DNA of 64,000 bases from Rostrohypoxylon terebratum (lineage: Eukaryota; Ascomycota; Sordariomycetes; Xylariales; Hypoxylaceae): assembly GCA_022497145.1 (NCBI GenBank), contig MU385932.1:94034-158033 (forward strand), given 5' to 3'. A program made the position numbers and the translations under genes. The notes beneath the pieces are model-generated. The model made no database searches. It had not been told where the DNA came from and was given only the letters and a program-made list of their open reading frames with translations. This document shows, in pieces, positions 9,747 to 21,224 of the stretch (the stretch's first letter is position 1; each line of letters opens with the position of its first letter).

Positions 9747-10592
9747 ATGAACCATCTCAAGCATAAAACCATGTTTTTAAACAGCCTTTTTGGCAGAGAG
9801 ACGAGTTCGTACAAGCCGCTGACAAATGGCGAAACGGAAAACGGTTCTGTAGAGTCATTCGACGCAACGCCTAAAGGCACTCTATATGTACCGGGGGATG
9901 GAAAAGCTCGTCGCTACCTCTCAATTCTCATACCAATATTTATATCTCTTGTGGCATTTGCTGCCGGTGTGCTTGCCATGCAGATCTACATAGCCCTGGG
10001 AGATAATCTACATGACGATACTGAACAGAGCATACCCCTACTAGGCATACAACGAGAGTTCATATACAATTCACCCTTTTCGCGGGAACCACCACAAGTA
10101 GATGGATCGGGAGAAATATCTGAACCGATATGGGACGAACTGATACCGAGTAAGCAATCAAAAGTGGTCATATCTTAATCTTGGAGTGGCTAACCGGGAG
10201 TGATTGTGATAGATGGGCTTGGGTACTTCAGAGATGAACATCTCGCGCTAAATATATCTATACCTACAGTATTTCATCAACTGCATTGCCTTTACCTCTT
10301 GCGGCGAGCATACTACTCTCAGTCTGACGACCTCCAAGAGTTTGATTTTGGCAAGGATCGCGTTTCTCATGTAGCGCACTGTTTTGATTACCTCTTGCAA
10401 GGCCTTACTTGCTCCGTAGATACAACTATAGAGCCAGCAGTTAACGAAGCGGATGGATTTCTTGGAAGCGGGTTCTCTCGGCAATGTAAAGATTTCGAGG
10501 GTCTCAAGGAGTTTGTTGAAGAACGAAGGGTTTTCAATGCATCTGGATTTCTAGCACATGGACTTGATCATGGACATGTCCATATCTTATGA
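9747..10592 (+). CDS. UstYa-family (DUF3328) oxidase-like protein B
   Basis: Exons 9747-10149 and 10213-10592 with a 63-bp intron (GTAAGC...TAG), 260 residues. ATG at 9771 is an alternative start. It has a polar cytosolic N-terminus, a transmembrane helix at about residues 57-84 ('SILIPIFISLVAFAAGVLAM'), and then a lumenal domain. The family motif 'IWDELIP' precedes 'GLGYF' across the intron. The first catalytic-type motif is His-Gln-Leu-His-Cys at 156-160; the second is His-Val-Ala-His-Cys at 187-191. Both are intact. It is closer in length and spacing to typical UstYa proteins than copy A. It is divergent from the precursor gene, as expected for co-regulated partners. The most likely role is oxidative crosslinking or macrocyclisation of the precursor's core units in the secretory pathway. 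Confidence 0.9.
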
Positions 10593-10867
10593 AATATTAT
10601 CCATATTCTACTTAGATAGTATATTTGAATGAATTATATAGAAGCCTAAAATGCATGATGCCCCTATTTAATATGTGCTGAGTCAGCATTGGTTGCCTTA
10701 TGTAATCTTTCAGTGCCCTGAAGATTGCTTTATCAGCTGATGACGGCCCGCCGCTTAGGCCTTTAAGTTCATATTTCCATTCAAGATCTTAAAGCCCGAT
10801 GTTTAGAATAACAACAAACCGGATCTTCTGCCTTTTTTCCATCACAATCACAGAGCAAAGGGGAACT

Positions 10868-12848
10868 ATGTTGGAGGAACTTCTTGAGGCTTGCGGACAG
10901 TTAGAAAAGGCTGGGACATCTCCATGGGAGCTTCCCGAAGACATTCAAAACCGTGAGATTTCTGACTCACAACTCATCTTACAAAGACAATTTGACTAAT
11001 TGTCATCTTAGTGATTCCAAATAGAACAAGCTTTCAGGACTTAAACAAGTTTCTATCAAATGATCGAGACCAATCGGTATGCAAGCGATCCTCGGGATTT
11101 ATAATCTGTCATTTCTATCTACGGTCGCAGGCTAAGTGAACATGCGCAGAAGGATCACATCGCCGTCCTCCGGGCTGCATACGTCACAATCATCAAGATC
11201 AAGAGCACGAAAGAGGAAGAAAGATGCGATGAAGATGGCTTGAATGACGCACTCCTCGGCATATCAGATTGCATCAGCGCTCTGATGATGCCTATCTGTT
11301 CTGACACCTCACTGGACGAGGGTATGAGCCCTCTCATCCAATGACAATTGAAACAGTCAGCTCACCTAGACTCATCGTACAGACACGACAGACTACGCGA
11401 AACTCCGGCGCAAGGGCGAACTTGGCCTTCAAGCCATAGAACAGCTGATCGACGCCCCTTTCCAAGCGCCTCTGCAACTGCGGCCTTTAGTATTACTCCA
11501 CTTGGCCGCATTCACAGATGCCGCGGATCCTTGGTCCACAGCGAACTCGTGTGCTCTAGCGCGCAAGCTTTTGGAGGCTCAACTACAGACCCTGGACGAA
11601 TCCCAGATCAAGTCACTGATTGCTGAGGAAATCCTCACCACTTTCATACGCCCACTATTCTCCAAGTCCCGCTCCGCAGCCGTGACCGCATCCGGACGTA
11701 AAGCCGAGTTTGTCGAGCCGTCGCGCTATGACACCGTAGACCGGGAGACCCCGGAGACGAAGCCGTGGAAGTACGCCCACCGGTATGCAGTCACTGTCTT
11801 CGCGTGGGCAGTGGAGCATTCAGACGTAAGTCGCCTACAACCTCACTTTTACCAAACAGATCTCACACCTGTCAGGCCGCCCTCCTACAAACGCACTGGC
11901 CATCCTTCACCCCCGCGCTCCTCACTCTCCTAGACGAATCGCATGCGAGCCTCAAAATACGCGCCCTCCAAATCTTCCGCGCCTTCTGGTCACGATGCCC
12001 GCCAAACCTGATGCAGAACACCGGCCTCGCCACAGTCTTCGAAGATGCCGTATTCCCCGCAGTTCTCTTCCTTCCTTCTCTCACGCCGGAAGACGAGTCC
12101 CTGGAGATCCTAGGCGCGGCCTACCCCGCGCTAATCGAGATGGCCGGGCTTACGTATACTGATCACGGCCCGGAAGCCGGTCCGGGATTAGGCGGGAACG
12201 AGAAACAGCAAATTACGGAATCGCAGCGCAAACTACTAGACAAGATAGTCCGGGAAGGAGTCATGGTGGGGTACCACCACGCGAAAGAGCACGTGCGGCT
12301 TGTCAGCCTGTTCTGCGAAGTACTCGTGTGTGTTATAAACGGGATGGGTATACTAGCTGTGAAACACCTGAAGGTACCGTCCTCCTATCCCACCTCATTC
12401 GCCGGCCCACTATCGAACTTGAACCCCATGTTTACACCCGAACGCCTGTTCCCCATGAAATGCTAACTAACTGTGCGAACGATAGGACTTCGTCCCCATG
12501 GTCTCCGAGATATTGGCCGATCCGTTCGGAACCAAGCACCCGCCAACCCTCACCTCGGCAACCCAACTCCTCCAGGCCATATTGCGTAACTGCTGGCCGC
12601 GGATCCCGCATTACTGTAACGAGATCATCAAGGTCCTTATGCTATGCTGGCTCAACATCGAGGACGAAGACTCGTTCTCGGATGATAGCCCAGTTGCAAG
12701 CGATCTGAAAGCCGGACTAACCCAGACCGCTGACATGCTTTCAGCCGTAATGAAGGCATCGCAAGTAGACCTTCACGATCGTGTGGGTGTGCTGATCGAG
12801 AAGGAGCCGCAACTACGCAATCTATTCAAAGATGGAATAATAGCATAG
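10868..12848 (+). CDS. tti2: TELO2-interacting protein 2-like (TTI2)
   Basis: Helical-repeat protein resembling Tti2, a subunit of the TTT (Tel2-Tti1-Tti2) co-chaperone that matures PIKK kinases such as TOR, ATM and ATR. Proposed exons: 10868-10952, 11012-11076, 11150-11321, 11383-11825, 11876-12373, 12486-12848; about 541 residues. The exon 2-3 junction is the least certain, because an acceptor at 11130 would bring in a stop codon. Recognisable Tti2-like pieces are the central 'LLHLAAFTDAADPWSTANSC', 'RYAVTVFAWAVEH', 'THWPSFTPALLTLLDESH..LKIRAL' and the C-terminal 'LRNCWPRIPHYCNEIIKVLMLCWLNI'. The gene overlaps no neighbour and converges on FIG4. It marks the housekeeping boundary of the RiPP-like locus. 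An upstream in-frame ATG at 10799 could extend the N-terminus. Confidence 0.75.
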
Positions 12849-12968
12849 CGCAGCCCCGTAGTCTCTACAGCCCCCCTACCAGCAAGTCCCAAGCCATCAA
12901 GGAGACCCCAAATCAGGGGACCCCAAATCGAAGGCATCGCTCATCGGCGTATCCTGAGCCGACGATCC

Positions 12969-15953
12969 CTAATCGAGCGGCTGCTGTTTGAAGAGCGATT
13001 TACCTCTAAGCCACTTCCTATAAGCCTTGTATCTCTTCTTGGGCAAGTCCTCGTCCGTCACCGTCAGCGGGTTGTCTCCGACCTTCAGCAGGTCGTTATA
13101 CGAGTCGATATCTTCCTCCGCCCCGCTAGGCGCCAAGCCTTCCGTCTGCCAGCTCCCGTTGAGATATTCTTGGTATTCAGAGGAGTCGACGTCGGGGGGC
13201 GCGTCGTTTGAGACTACCAGGGGTAGGCTCTGCGGGTGGCTGATATATCGCGTGTAATCCTCCGTTTCCTGCGCGCTGACGGTGGGGTTGAGCGATTCTT
13301 GGACGATGTTCGCGAAGGTTCGTTGTGCGGCCGTGGTTTTCTCCTGTTGTGTCTGCTTCTGCCTATCGCGATTCTCCGCCGAATCTTTCATGATGCTGTG
13401 GGGGATTGTGGGTCCCTTCTCCGGCTGCATGGGCTGAAGCCAGCGTTGTATGGATATACCCCGGACGCTCGCCTTTTCGGTCATAACAGATTCGGAGTCG
13501 TCGTCTGCGGTCGATCTAGTGGATTCTGACGGGTCAACAATAATCACCTCCTTCTTGGCCGTAGGTTTCTTCTTCTCGTGCGTCTCTCCGTCACCTTCAG
13601 TGCGAACGCGGAAGGGACTCAAGTCATATTTGCCTTCCTGAGTCGATTTGAAGGGTATGTACTTGATAGTTGAATTCATCTTATAAGGGAACATCTTCGG
13701 GAATGAAGATAGTGTCGATGGGCGGTAGTATTCGAGCCAGTAGTCATCGAAGAATGAGACTGGCTTCGTGCCCATCTCTCCTTTCGGTGGCACAAAAGCG
13801 GGAATAGTCCGCTTCTCGAGATAAGCCGGCGTGTACCAGTGGATGTAGTCATGCTTCTCTTTCTGTGACCACGTTCTTGGATCCGCGTGATGGAGGTAGT
13901 AATCAGTGGAAAGGTCCCACAGCATGGGTTGCCCTTGAGCGAAAATATAATTGCCGAGGAACAGGTTGTATGCTTCTTGTCTTTGACTATCCATGAATGA
14001 GTTGTTGTAATATCGTTTGAAGCTCTCGATCATATCTCGCGAGTGGCTTGTCCACTGGTTGATCTTGCGATACGTCTCCATGGTATTCACCAGCTGAGAC
14101 CCACCATATTGAACAGCGATCGTGTCACCGTGATCGTGGTACATATGCGTGAAGAGGTTCACTGCATCTGTGTCATAGTCGATGGTAGTTTTCTCAAGAA
14201 TGCCTAGGGCATGGAGTTGATGTCCAAGAGCTCGCTTTCCAATGACGAACTGGGCAGCGTTTGTACGATCCAAGCAATCAATACAGTTTGTTCTTGCAAC
14301 ACCGTTCTGCACTCTGGTCGGAGTTATATCCCCATCTCCGTTGTGGAAAATACCGGTCGTAGTGACGACAGTCTCCGCAATGTTCTCAAGTGTACCAATG
14401 ACGTCCTGGTCCTTGCTCTTCGCAGCGCGACTCATATCCCAAGCTTTGTGGATGATTTTATGGCCTTCGGGGAGGAATTGATTTAGGTAGTTGATTGCAT
14501 TCGTGTATTCATCCAACAACTTCGATTCTCGCGGAGTCCGCTCTCTAGCCTTGATGAGATTGAGCGCATAGACAGGTGATCCATACCGTTCAAATAGGTT
14601 ATCAAAATGTAGCGCTGCCGCTGTGTAGAATGGATCGATGAGGTTTAATTCAATTGGCGGCTTTGGAGTTACGCCCATATTATCCTGTGTCCAGTGGAGA
14701 GGGATACTTCCTCGGTGTTGGACGTAAGAGGTATACTGAGGGTTTGCAAACAGCTTCGGGCCAGGAGAGTGAAAGGAGGTTGTCAAAGCTTCAGCAACTA
14801 TTTGCTCCGTTTCAACATCATTTGCGACATAACCCAAGTCATTGGCGCCACGTTTCAAGAATCTTGCACCGGCAAAGTATCGCGATCGTCGCGCAATTAT
14901 GGTGATGTGTGCAGTTCTACCATAAATAGATATCGCAGCTTGGTCAATGTAGCCATGTATAATTGGACGGCACCAATCGAATGGATCGTGAATAGCCTCT
15001 TCGGCGGGTCGCAGAAGGTGACTGTTCCATATAAACATAGAATTGTAATCATCATATGTCGTGCCTGGCATGCCATCCAATAGAGCAATTCTCTCTCTGG
15101 TGATATTGTGCTGTAAGGTCCTAGTGATGTCGTAGGAGTAGCTATAGTAGAATGACCTCGTCAGATCGAGATTTGTGAGGATGTTTAGAAATCGCTGCTC
15201 TTCAACATGACGAGCGTCAGTCTTGTATTTCGCTGGCGTTAGAGGGATAAGTTCAGTGCCGTCAATCTGGTACACGTAATGGCCTCCGATCATAGCAACT
15301 GTGCTCTTCTTAGTAATGAGTAGCATATAGTATGGCCCTGTGAATTTAATGAAGCCTAGAATTCCCCATGTTGTACACCTCTGTTTGATACCACCAGTAC
15401 CTTTGTTCCCATCATCTATGGTGTTCAACAGCGAATTCATCTCCTTCTGGGTGTATATAATTTTGTCGTCAGTTATGCCCAAGTCGGAATCGTGGGTATT
15501 GCGGTCGATCTTCAAGATGCGATAGCGTTTTTCGGTAACGTCACCCCCCACAATGTAATACCGACTTGCGGTCTCGTACAAAGTAAATTTGTGCATTTTG
15601 TATGCCGATCGGATGGGCGCTCTGTCTTCTTCGGGCGGGGTTGGCACTCTAGAAGATATATCGGGACTGTTCGTTCTAACGAAAGGTCTAGCTACTGCTG
15701 GTTCTTCGTCGTTGTCATCTTCGACCGTAGTTCGTTTTTGCGCCTGTACAGTATGCAACAATGTTTCGCTACTGGCATTATTCTGTAGCAAGGGAAATGC
15801 AGGTTGTAATGTTTTCGCCTCCTGAGATCCATTTTCGGTCGTCTCGTGGTTGGGATGGTTGGGATGGTTGGTATCGCGAGGAGATTGGCTTGGCGGCTGA
15901 GAAGGTTGGCTGTTGCTAGCCTTGATGCTATCTTGATCAATCGCATCAGCCAT
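12969..15953 (-). CDS. fig4: Polyphosphoinositide phosphatase FIG4 (Sac domain)
   Basis: Single uninterrupted exon, 994 residues, beginning with a disordered Ser/Pro/Asn-rich N-terminus of about 110 residues. The Sac phosphatase domain follows, with 'FTLYETASRYYIVGGD' at its start and the catalytic C-x5-R-T motif 'CIDCLDRTN' at about residues 557-565. FIG4 dephosphorylates PtdIns(3,5)P2 at position 5 and also scaffolds the Fab1/PIKfyve-Vac14 complex on the vacuole or late endosome. Features separating it from Sac1 are the absence of C-terminal transmembrane helices, the FIG4-type 'LRPAEEAIHDPFDWCRPIIHGYIDQ' region, and the C-terminal extension. All catalytic residues are present. Codon use and lack of introns give no sign of transfer. 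Confidence 0.93.
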   Translation of the reverse strand: MADAIDQDSIKASNSQPSQPPSQSPRDTNHPNHPNHETTENGSQEAKTLQPAFPLLQNNASSETLLHTVQAQKRTTVEDDNDEEPAVARPFVRTNSPDISSRVPTPPEEDRAPIRSAYKMHKFTLYETASRYYIVGGDVTEKRYRILKIDRNTHDSDLGITDDKIIYTQKEMNSLLNTIDDGNKGTGGIKQRCTTWGILGFIKFTGPYYMLLITKKSTVAMIGGHYVYQIDGTELIPLTPAKYKTDARHVEEQRFLNILTNLDLTRSFYYSYSYDITRTLQHNITRERIALLDGMPGTTYDDYNSMFIWNSHLLRPAEEAIHDPFDWCRPIIHGYIDQAAISIYGRTAHITIIARRSRYFAGARFLKRGANDLGYVANDVETEQIVAEALTTSFHSPGPKLFANPQYTSYVQHRGSIPLHWTQDNMGVTPKPPIELNLIDPFYTAAALHFDNLFERYGSPVYALNLIKARERTPRESKLLDEYTNAINYLNQFLPEGHKIIHKAWDMSRAAKSKDQDVIGTLENIAETVVTTTGIFHNGDGDITPTRVQNGVARTNCIDCLDRTNAAQFVIGKRALGHQLHALGILEKTTIDYDTDAVNLFTHMYHDHGDTIAVQYGGSQLVNTMETYRKINQWTSHSRDMIESFKRYYNNSFMDSQRQEAYNLFLGNYIFAQGQPMLWDLSTDYYLHHADPRTWSQKEKHDYIHWYTPAYLEKRTIPAFVPPKGEMGTKPVSFFDDYWLEYYRPSTLSSFPKMFPYKMNSTIKYIPFKSTQEGKYDLSPFRVRTEGDGETHEKKKPTAKKEVIIVDPSESTRSTADDDSESVMTEKASVRGISIQRWLQPMQPEKGPTIPHSIMKDSAENRDRQKQTQQEKTTAAQRTFANIVQESLNPTVSAQETEDYTRYISHPQSLPLVVSNDAPPDVDSSEYQEYLNGSWQTEGLAPSGAEEDIDSYNDLLKVGDNPLTVTDEDLPKKRYKAYRKWLRGKSLFKQQPLD

Positions 15954-18892
15954 TAGAGCAGATTGAGGAGCTCCAATGAAGCATATTCTCGCAGTACCTA
16001 TACGGAAGCCCTTGTAAAAGGGCAGGTGAAATGAGAAAGCTCAGACAGCAACTGGAACGAATGGCAATTGAAGATTTGGGCCGTTAACAATGAACTGTTA
16101 CCTAAAACTCAAAACGTCCATTTCAATCAGACTTTCGGCAACTCACGTTGTACAATACCTAGTTAAGGTTACTAGTAATATTTATCACCTGCATGCACTG
16201 CCATGCACTGCGTGGGCCCGCATCACCCTAAGAAGTTTATCGATAGAGGAGAGATAAGCTGATAACAGTGGAGCTGGTGCGGAGAAACCCATTTATTAAG
16301 GTTGTGCTATTACATCATACATAGCACCTTTGATCGAGATATATGTACTCGACTACTTCGTACACGCATGTGAAAAAAAGAACAACCTACTTCGTAATAC
16401 TATGTTAAATTTTTGTATTATGCATCAACTTCATCACAAAGGTGCATTCAACTTTTCAACTTTCAAATAACCAACCATTTAAGTCTACTACTTTTTAATG
16501 AAGACTACTAGTACCCTTTCAGACAAATCACATGTGGCTTGATAGACAACAATTTTTACTCCCATTTTTCATAAGCCCCTGAATAGGTGGCATTCGGTTC
16601 AAGATACTACCTAAGCACGGCTGGCACGGTATTAGTAGGCATTCAAACCAGTCGCCGGTCTGCATAAGGTGGGCATATTTCTCCGATGCACTTTATGAAA
16701 GCAAGAAATAGGTTCATAAATCTACTTAATAATTATGTTCTGATTGTATTGTATCATATTTAAGCCAGGTCCAACCGTATACAAGCGCGGGGAGGGCTGG
16801 TGCTCTAATCGTGGCCATGTCGGACTGCCGTAAGCTTGTCCGGAGTTTCACAAGCCCATCACTTAATCACATTTGAGGCACTTTCGTACACGACATACCT
16901 AGAATCCTAGATTGCCCAGACACGGATTGTTAGCAGGTTTCAAGGGTTATCCATCGCACAGGCAATAGTCTGCGAACACCATTGCACACAGTGGTGTCGA
17001 AGGCAAGCACCTCAGCCACGCATGGTGTTATGAAGACATGCTAACTAAGGTCAGACAGAATAGCCCAAGCACATTCCAAATCTTGATGGCAAAGTCCTAC
17101 AAATTGTATATACCAAAATCCACTATTAGTGACTCGTATGCGCATGGTCAGCTGAGCGAGGTCTACAAACATCAAATTGCCAGTAATCATATATCAAATT
17201 GGTGAGCTGCAGGATCAGTGATTGATCCTACAGAGATCAAAGCAAGATAACAGCCACGATTCGTTGTCGCGTGTTAGTTCTAGGCATATTCCTGGCATGG
17301 CTAAACATACATTGCCTACCGGAGAAGCCATATCGAGTCCATTGCGGTTTGAGTGTCGGTCGATATTGAGGTAGGAGTCATAACCTACCTAGGGCCTAGG
17401 TACAAAGTAGCGGTCGGGATAAACTACAGTGCCAGTTCCCAATCTGCAACATCCCGTTTTCTATCCGAGGGAATGACATCCGGTTCGCCCAAGGTTACGG
17501 CCAGTAATTTGCACGTCGGAAACCCTTCGCGGGGTAGATTATCCTATATCAGAGACCGCAATTCACGGGAGATAGCTCGGGAAATCACAATAGCATCGCG
17601 ATGTCGAATAAAGGTTATAAGGGTGTACGATCAGCCCTGTTACCAAGGCACAGAGCCTCATCTCTCTGTTCACGGCATGTCAAGTGACATGGGGAATGTA
17701 TGTCTCAGAAGTTGCTCAACTCGAGAGTGAGATGTCAATGGCCTAGACTCGAATAAGCTACTGCAGCCGCAATCCGTCATAAGCGGTGAAGGAATGCTTT
17801 CGTTATAGAATTCCTTCCGGAAATAGAAGTTCGCATCGGTTATGGGCTGATGGGAATGTGGTGTAACAGAATGATGCTAGATGAAGCCGGTGAACGGCGT
17901 AAGCTGTAGGTAATCTACGAGCTGCATATTTCCAATATCACCAATCCTAGGACATGATATCTAAGAGACAATGCTACAGCTCGAGGGGAGAAGCACTACA
18001 GCGGATATTACATGCCTAGGTCCTAGGTCCTAGGTAGGATTCAGAAGTTGCATCAATGAACCGATACGGAATTTGGCGGAATTCAACACTGCTCCGAGTG
18101 ATGAAAAATTCGTAAAATTCGCAACGTGATATTGAAAATGCCACTGGCTCTATCACATAACCCATAACCCCTCATCGAGGTAGTATGTCACCACCTTACT
18201 AACTTCAATACGGTGTGCCCAACAAAGGGAAGCTGTGTTGATTTTATGCACCGAAATATCCGTCCTTCCTTCTTCACAACCATTCGTCAATAACTGACCG
18301 CTATTTGTCCAGTATTCTAAAACCCGGTTACCTGTCCACATTACACTGCACGCCATGTATCGCAAAGGCAATTGGACTGCTCCCCAGGATTGAATCTTGG
18401 TTAAAATGTTTAACGCACTTCACTACCACCTTGTCAGCTAGCGACATTTAGCGCTCCCGACAGTCTGGATCGATGTCTCTGATAGGCTACTCGGCCGAGA
18501 TTAGAGGTGTCTTCATATGACTCCTTGACGTGTCGCTTTGACTCTCGACACAACCGACAACAGTTCTGAGATAGATGACGCACCATTCTTCACCGCGGAT
18601 TCAATACTACACTTCCGATCAATGTTGCCCGATCAAAGTTCAGTCCGGTTCCTGTCAATCTTGCGGGTAGGACCAAAATGGTAACGCTTCATTTGATATC
18701 GCGAAATATACTAGCACACAGAAACCAAGACTCCCGTGGGGGTCTACACCACACCAGATCTAGGTAGCATAGGGATAGATCGACGGCTGAACGTGCCTAT
18801 GTGTATTTCTTGAGGCGGGGGTTGTTTGACTTTACAACGTTCATAAGCGATATGTAAGGCTATGTCTTGATCGAAGTGTGAGAATGTTATTT
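15954..18892. other. Long gene-free region
   Basis: About 2.9 kb between the FIG4 start and the next plausible coding sequence. A 125-codon frame (17353-17730, plus) starts at GTG and resembles no family; I do not call it. The stretch holds CCTAGG-rich motifs near 17382-17402 and a triple CCTAGGT repeat at 18015-18037. I saw no tRNA or transposase. Confidence 0.5.
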
Positions 18893-19536
18893 AAACCCAT
18901 CGAGCTCGCCCGTTTCCGTACGAGTTTACACAGCCATTGTTAGCTGTATGGCCCTCGTTATTATGGGCATGCCGTTCTCATATACCCGGTTCCAACCAGC
19001 TAGAGTACGAAAGAAGCAGTACAAACATATTGATTATACCCAGTTCCAGATTTCGACCTGTAGAAGGATCAGTTACGAGATATCGCGATATGGAAGACAA
19101 GGTAACGCATTGCCTCCTTTATCAGTGAACGAACTGCTCATGGTGTTGGCAGGCTGAAAAGAGGCAGATCCCCGAGAAGCAGGACGGAAGAAGCACAACC
19201 CCACCAGCGGATAATGTTCCAACGCCAGGTCAGCAGGCAGCGTCAGCGGATCGGACGTCGGAAGACGGCAAGCACATACCCTTAAATCGCCCATGGACAC
19301 ACCGCAAACGCACCATCAACGGTACTCTCAAAAGGGAGCACCCGCTAAATGCGAAGTCTGAGAAGAGCGACGCTCTAGAACGTTGGTCTGCAGAACCAAT
19401 GTCAGATGGACCTTACCAAAATGTAAAGTCGGTCGTCCGCAAGGCGCAAACGAAGCAACCTAACACCTCCAACAATCAATTACTGAATCAACCACCGCCC
19501 ATCAGTGAGACAGCCGCGACATCAGGATCGGCGTAG
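18893..19536 (+). CDS. Possible unknown gene, two exons without visible start
   Basis: A frame opens after a TAA near 18890 and runs to 19100, then a 52-bp GTAACG...CAG intron (19101-19152), then 19153-19536 ending in TAG. The join is phase 0, and the second exon has 127 codons without a stop and no early ATG. The predicted product is basic and polar: exon 1 ends in 'SVTRYRDMEDK' and exon 2 contains 'RPWTHRKRTINGTLKREH' and a Gln/Asn/Pro-rich tail. I recognise no domain. The start codon must lie in an upstream exon that I could not identify, or this is the remnant of a gene. It is the only long coding-like frame in the region, and it converges on EMC4. Confidence 0.35.
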
Positions 19537-19636
19537 AGCAGGTTGGGAAAAGGGAATCAAGCGTAGAACGCAAAAAGACTAAACGGGTATGGAGAGCATG
19601 GTCTCATGTAGGATATATTGAATAATGGATCTAAAT

Positions 19637-20305
19637 CTATAATGCGGTGACTGCAAATTCCACTGGTTCTCGTTGGGCTTCCCAAGCCAGCCAATCAGAT
19701 CTGGTAGTCCTATATATCTTATTAGCATATCCCGATTTCGCTTGAGCAACTGAATATACTATATAGACTTACGGTAATAAACCCATCGCATTGACCTTCC
19801 ACACCCCCACAGCTAAAGCCACCATCTGCATGACGACGTAGGCCAACTTCGCTTGTATTATCTTTCCCTTGTTGCTCTCGCTCTCGAACCTTTCGAATGC
19901 ATGGTTCGTGGCGATGATGCCCATGATGGGGTTCTTGAAAGCCATGAAAACCATCATTATGCTGAAGATCTGTAGAGAGTTGCCTGACATGTACATCATG
20001 ATAGCTGTCATGGGCAAGTTTTTGACGGGAGCGAGCGCCACTTCCCAAGCCTTCTTCAATTTCAACGTGTCCATCTCCTCGGGCGTCGGTTGCTTTCGTG
20101 GCTGAACTTTGGTCTCTTTCGCTTGTTTCTACACACTTATTAACATCACTTACAACCCACATTTGTTCTTGTATTGTGTCTATACCTTTGATACCGTCGA
20201 TGGGTATCCAGGTGGATCGGGTATGCTGCCAACTGAACTTCTGGGCTTACGCGGATTTTGTAGGTCGGCTACCCATGTAGGGACAGAAAGGCTATCCGAT
20301 GCCAT
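19637..20305 (-). CDS. emc4: ER membrane protein complex subunit 4 (EMC4)
   Basis: Exons 20305-20195, 20128-19773 and 19709-19637 with introns of 66 and 63 bp; 179 residues, phases 0 and 2. EMC4 is a subunit of the ER membrane complex, which inserts tail-anchored and multipass proteins into the ER membrane. Diagnostic motifs are N-terminal 'WVADLQNPRKP', then 'PPGYPST', the core 'LKLKKAWEVALAPVKNLPMT', and 'MMYMSGNSLQIFSIMMVFMAFKNPI' (first membrane helix). 'NAMGLLP' precedes the C-terminal 'TTRSDWLAWEAQREP' encoded in exon 3. Length matches fungal orthologues (about 180-190). It is divergent from the AP-1 beta gene across about 0.9 kb. The start at 20305 is the first ATG before the conserved N-terminus. 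Confidence 0.93.
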
Positions 20306-21224
20306 CTCGATTAGCTGAGCCAGTTCTCCTCGGCAATTGGTCTCTTGTTTGTTAAAGATATCGTGTGTGGTATGTAGTTGTACAAGCTTTTCTCGTGTCG
20401 ATGGTGATGTTATGACGAAGTTGATGAATGTACAATTCCTGATCCACTCAAACAGCTTTCTGTCATATTATTAGGACAAGCAGGCTGGCAGGCAGGACAA
20501 GCTGGGCAAGCTGACAAAGCTTCGTTACACTAGCACACCTACTACTATCTACTATGCCAAAAATGGTTAAGCCGATCCATATGGTCCGTGTCACCCAAAA
20601 GTCAAATCCCTGCAAGTCGCAACGGAAGCTGGGAAGGACCAAACTTTCCACCTTCAGGGGTTTCGAACATTAATATTTCTTGCCTTAATGGAATTGAACG
20701 GAGGGGCCGACAAACTTCCTCCGAATCCCATTGTCTTGTTGACTTTGATGATGTCGCCATACGAGTCTGTTCGAATTCTTCTTTCTCATCTAGATCGACG
20801 GTGAATTGTAATCACCCATACGTTCATTTTACCAAAAACTAGGATCAAGGACCAGCGCGCATCGCGTTCGATTGCCCCATCCAATACCGCCTTGTTGTCT
20901 CCCACCGTCGTCCGCTCGTGAATCCTTGCGATTGGATGGTTGCATTCATAAGTGTGTCTTAAAAGGATACAGCAGCTGTACGCTTTTAGTCAATCCAGCC
21001 CTTCTATCCCAGAATCCTTAGCATTGGCAATCCCTAGCTCTCTCTCTCTTCGTGAGGGGTAAATGCCAGCTCAAGTGCTATTCGATTCCTTGCTTACACC
21101 CTGTTACCATTGTTGCTAGGCGCTATATCGATCTCGAGCTCTCCTATTCAGCCAACCAGCCGACACATCGAAAGCCACAAAAGAGGCAATTCCGACAAAG
21201 ACAAGCCAACGTTAAACCACCACC
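20306..21224. promoter_or_regulatory. Divergent promoter region of EMC4 and AP-1 beta
   Basis: 919 bp between divergently oriented start codons. Pyrimidine-rich runs lie near 21036-21050, upstream of the AP-1 beta start. No coding frame is supported. Confidence 0.4.

Noticed and set aside
11872..12084. Minus-strand frame within the TTI2-like gene
   Set aside because: It lies antisense to a conserved exon and is explained by that exon's GC-rich codons.
17353..17730. 125-codon frame on the plus strand in the gap after FIG4
   Set aside because: It starts at GTG, matches no family motif and has no supporting splice structure or biased composition; it is likely a chance frame.
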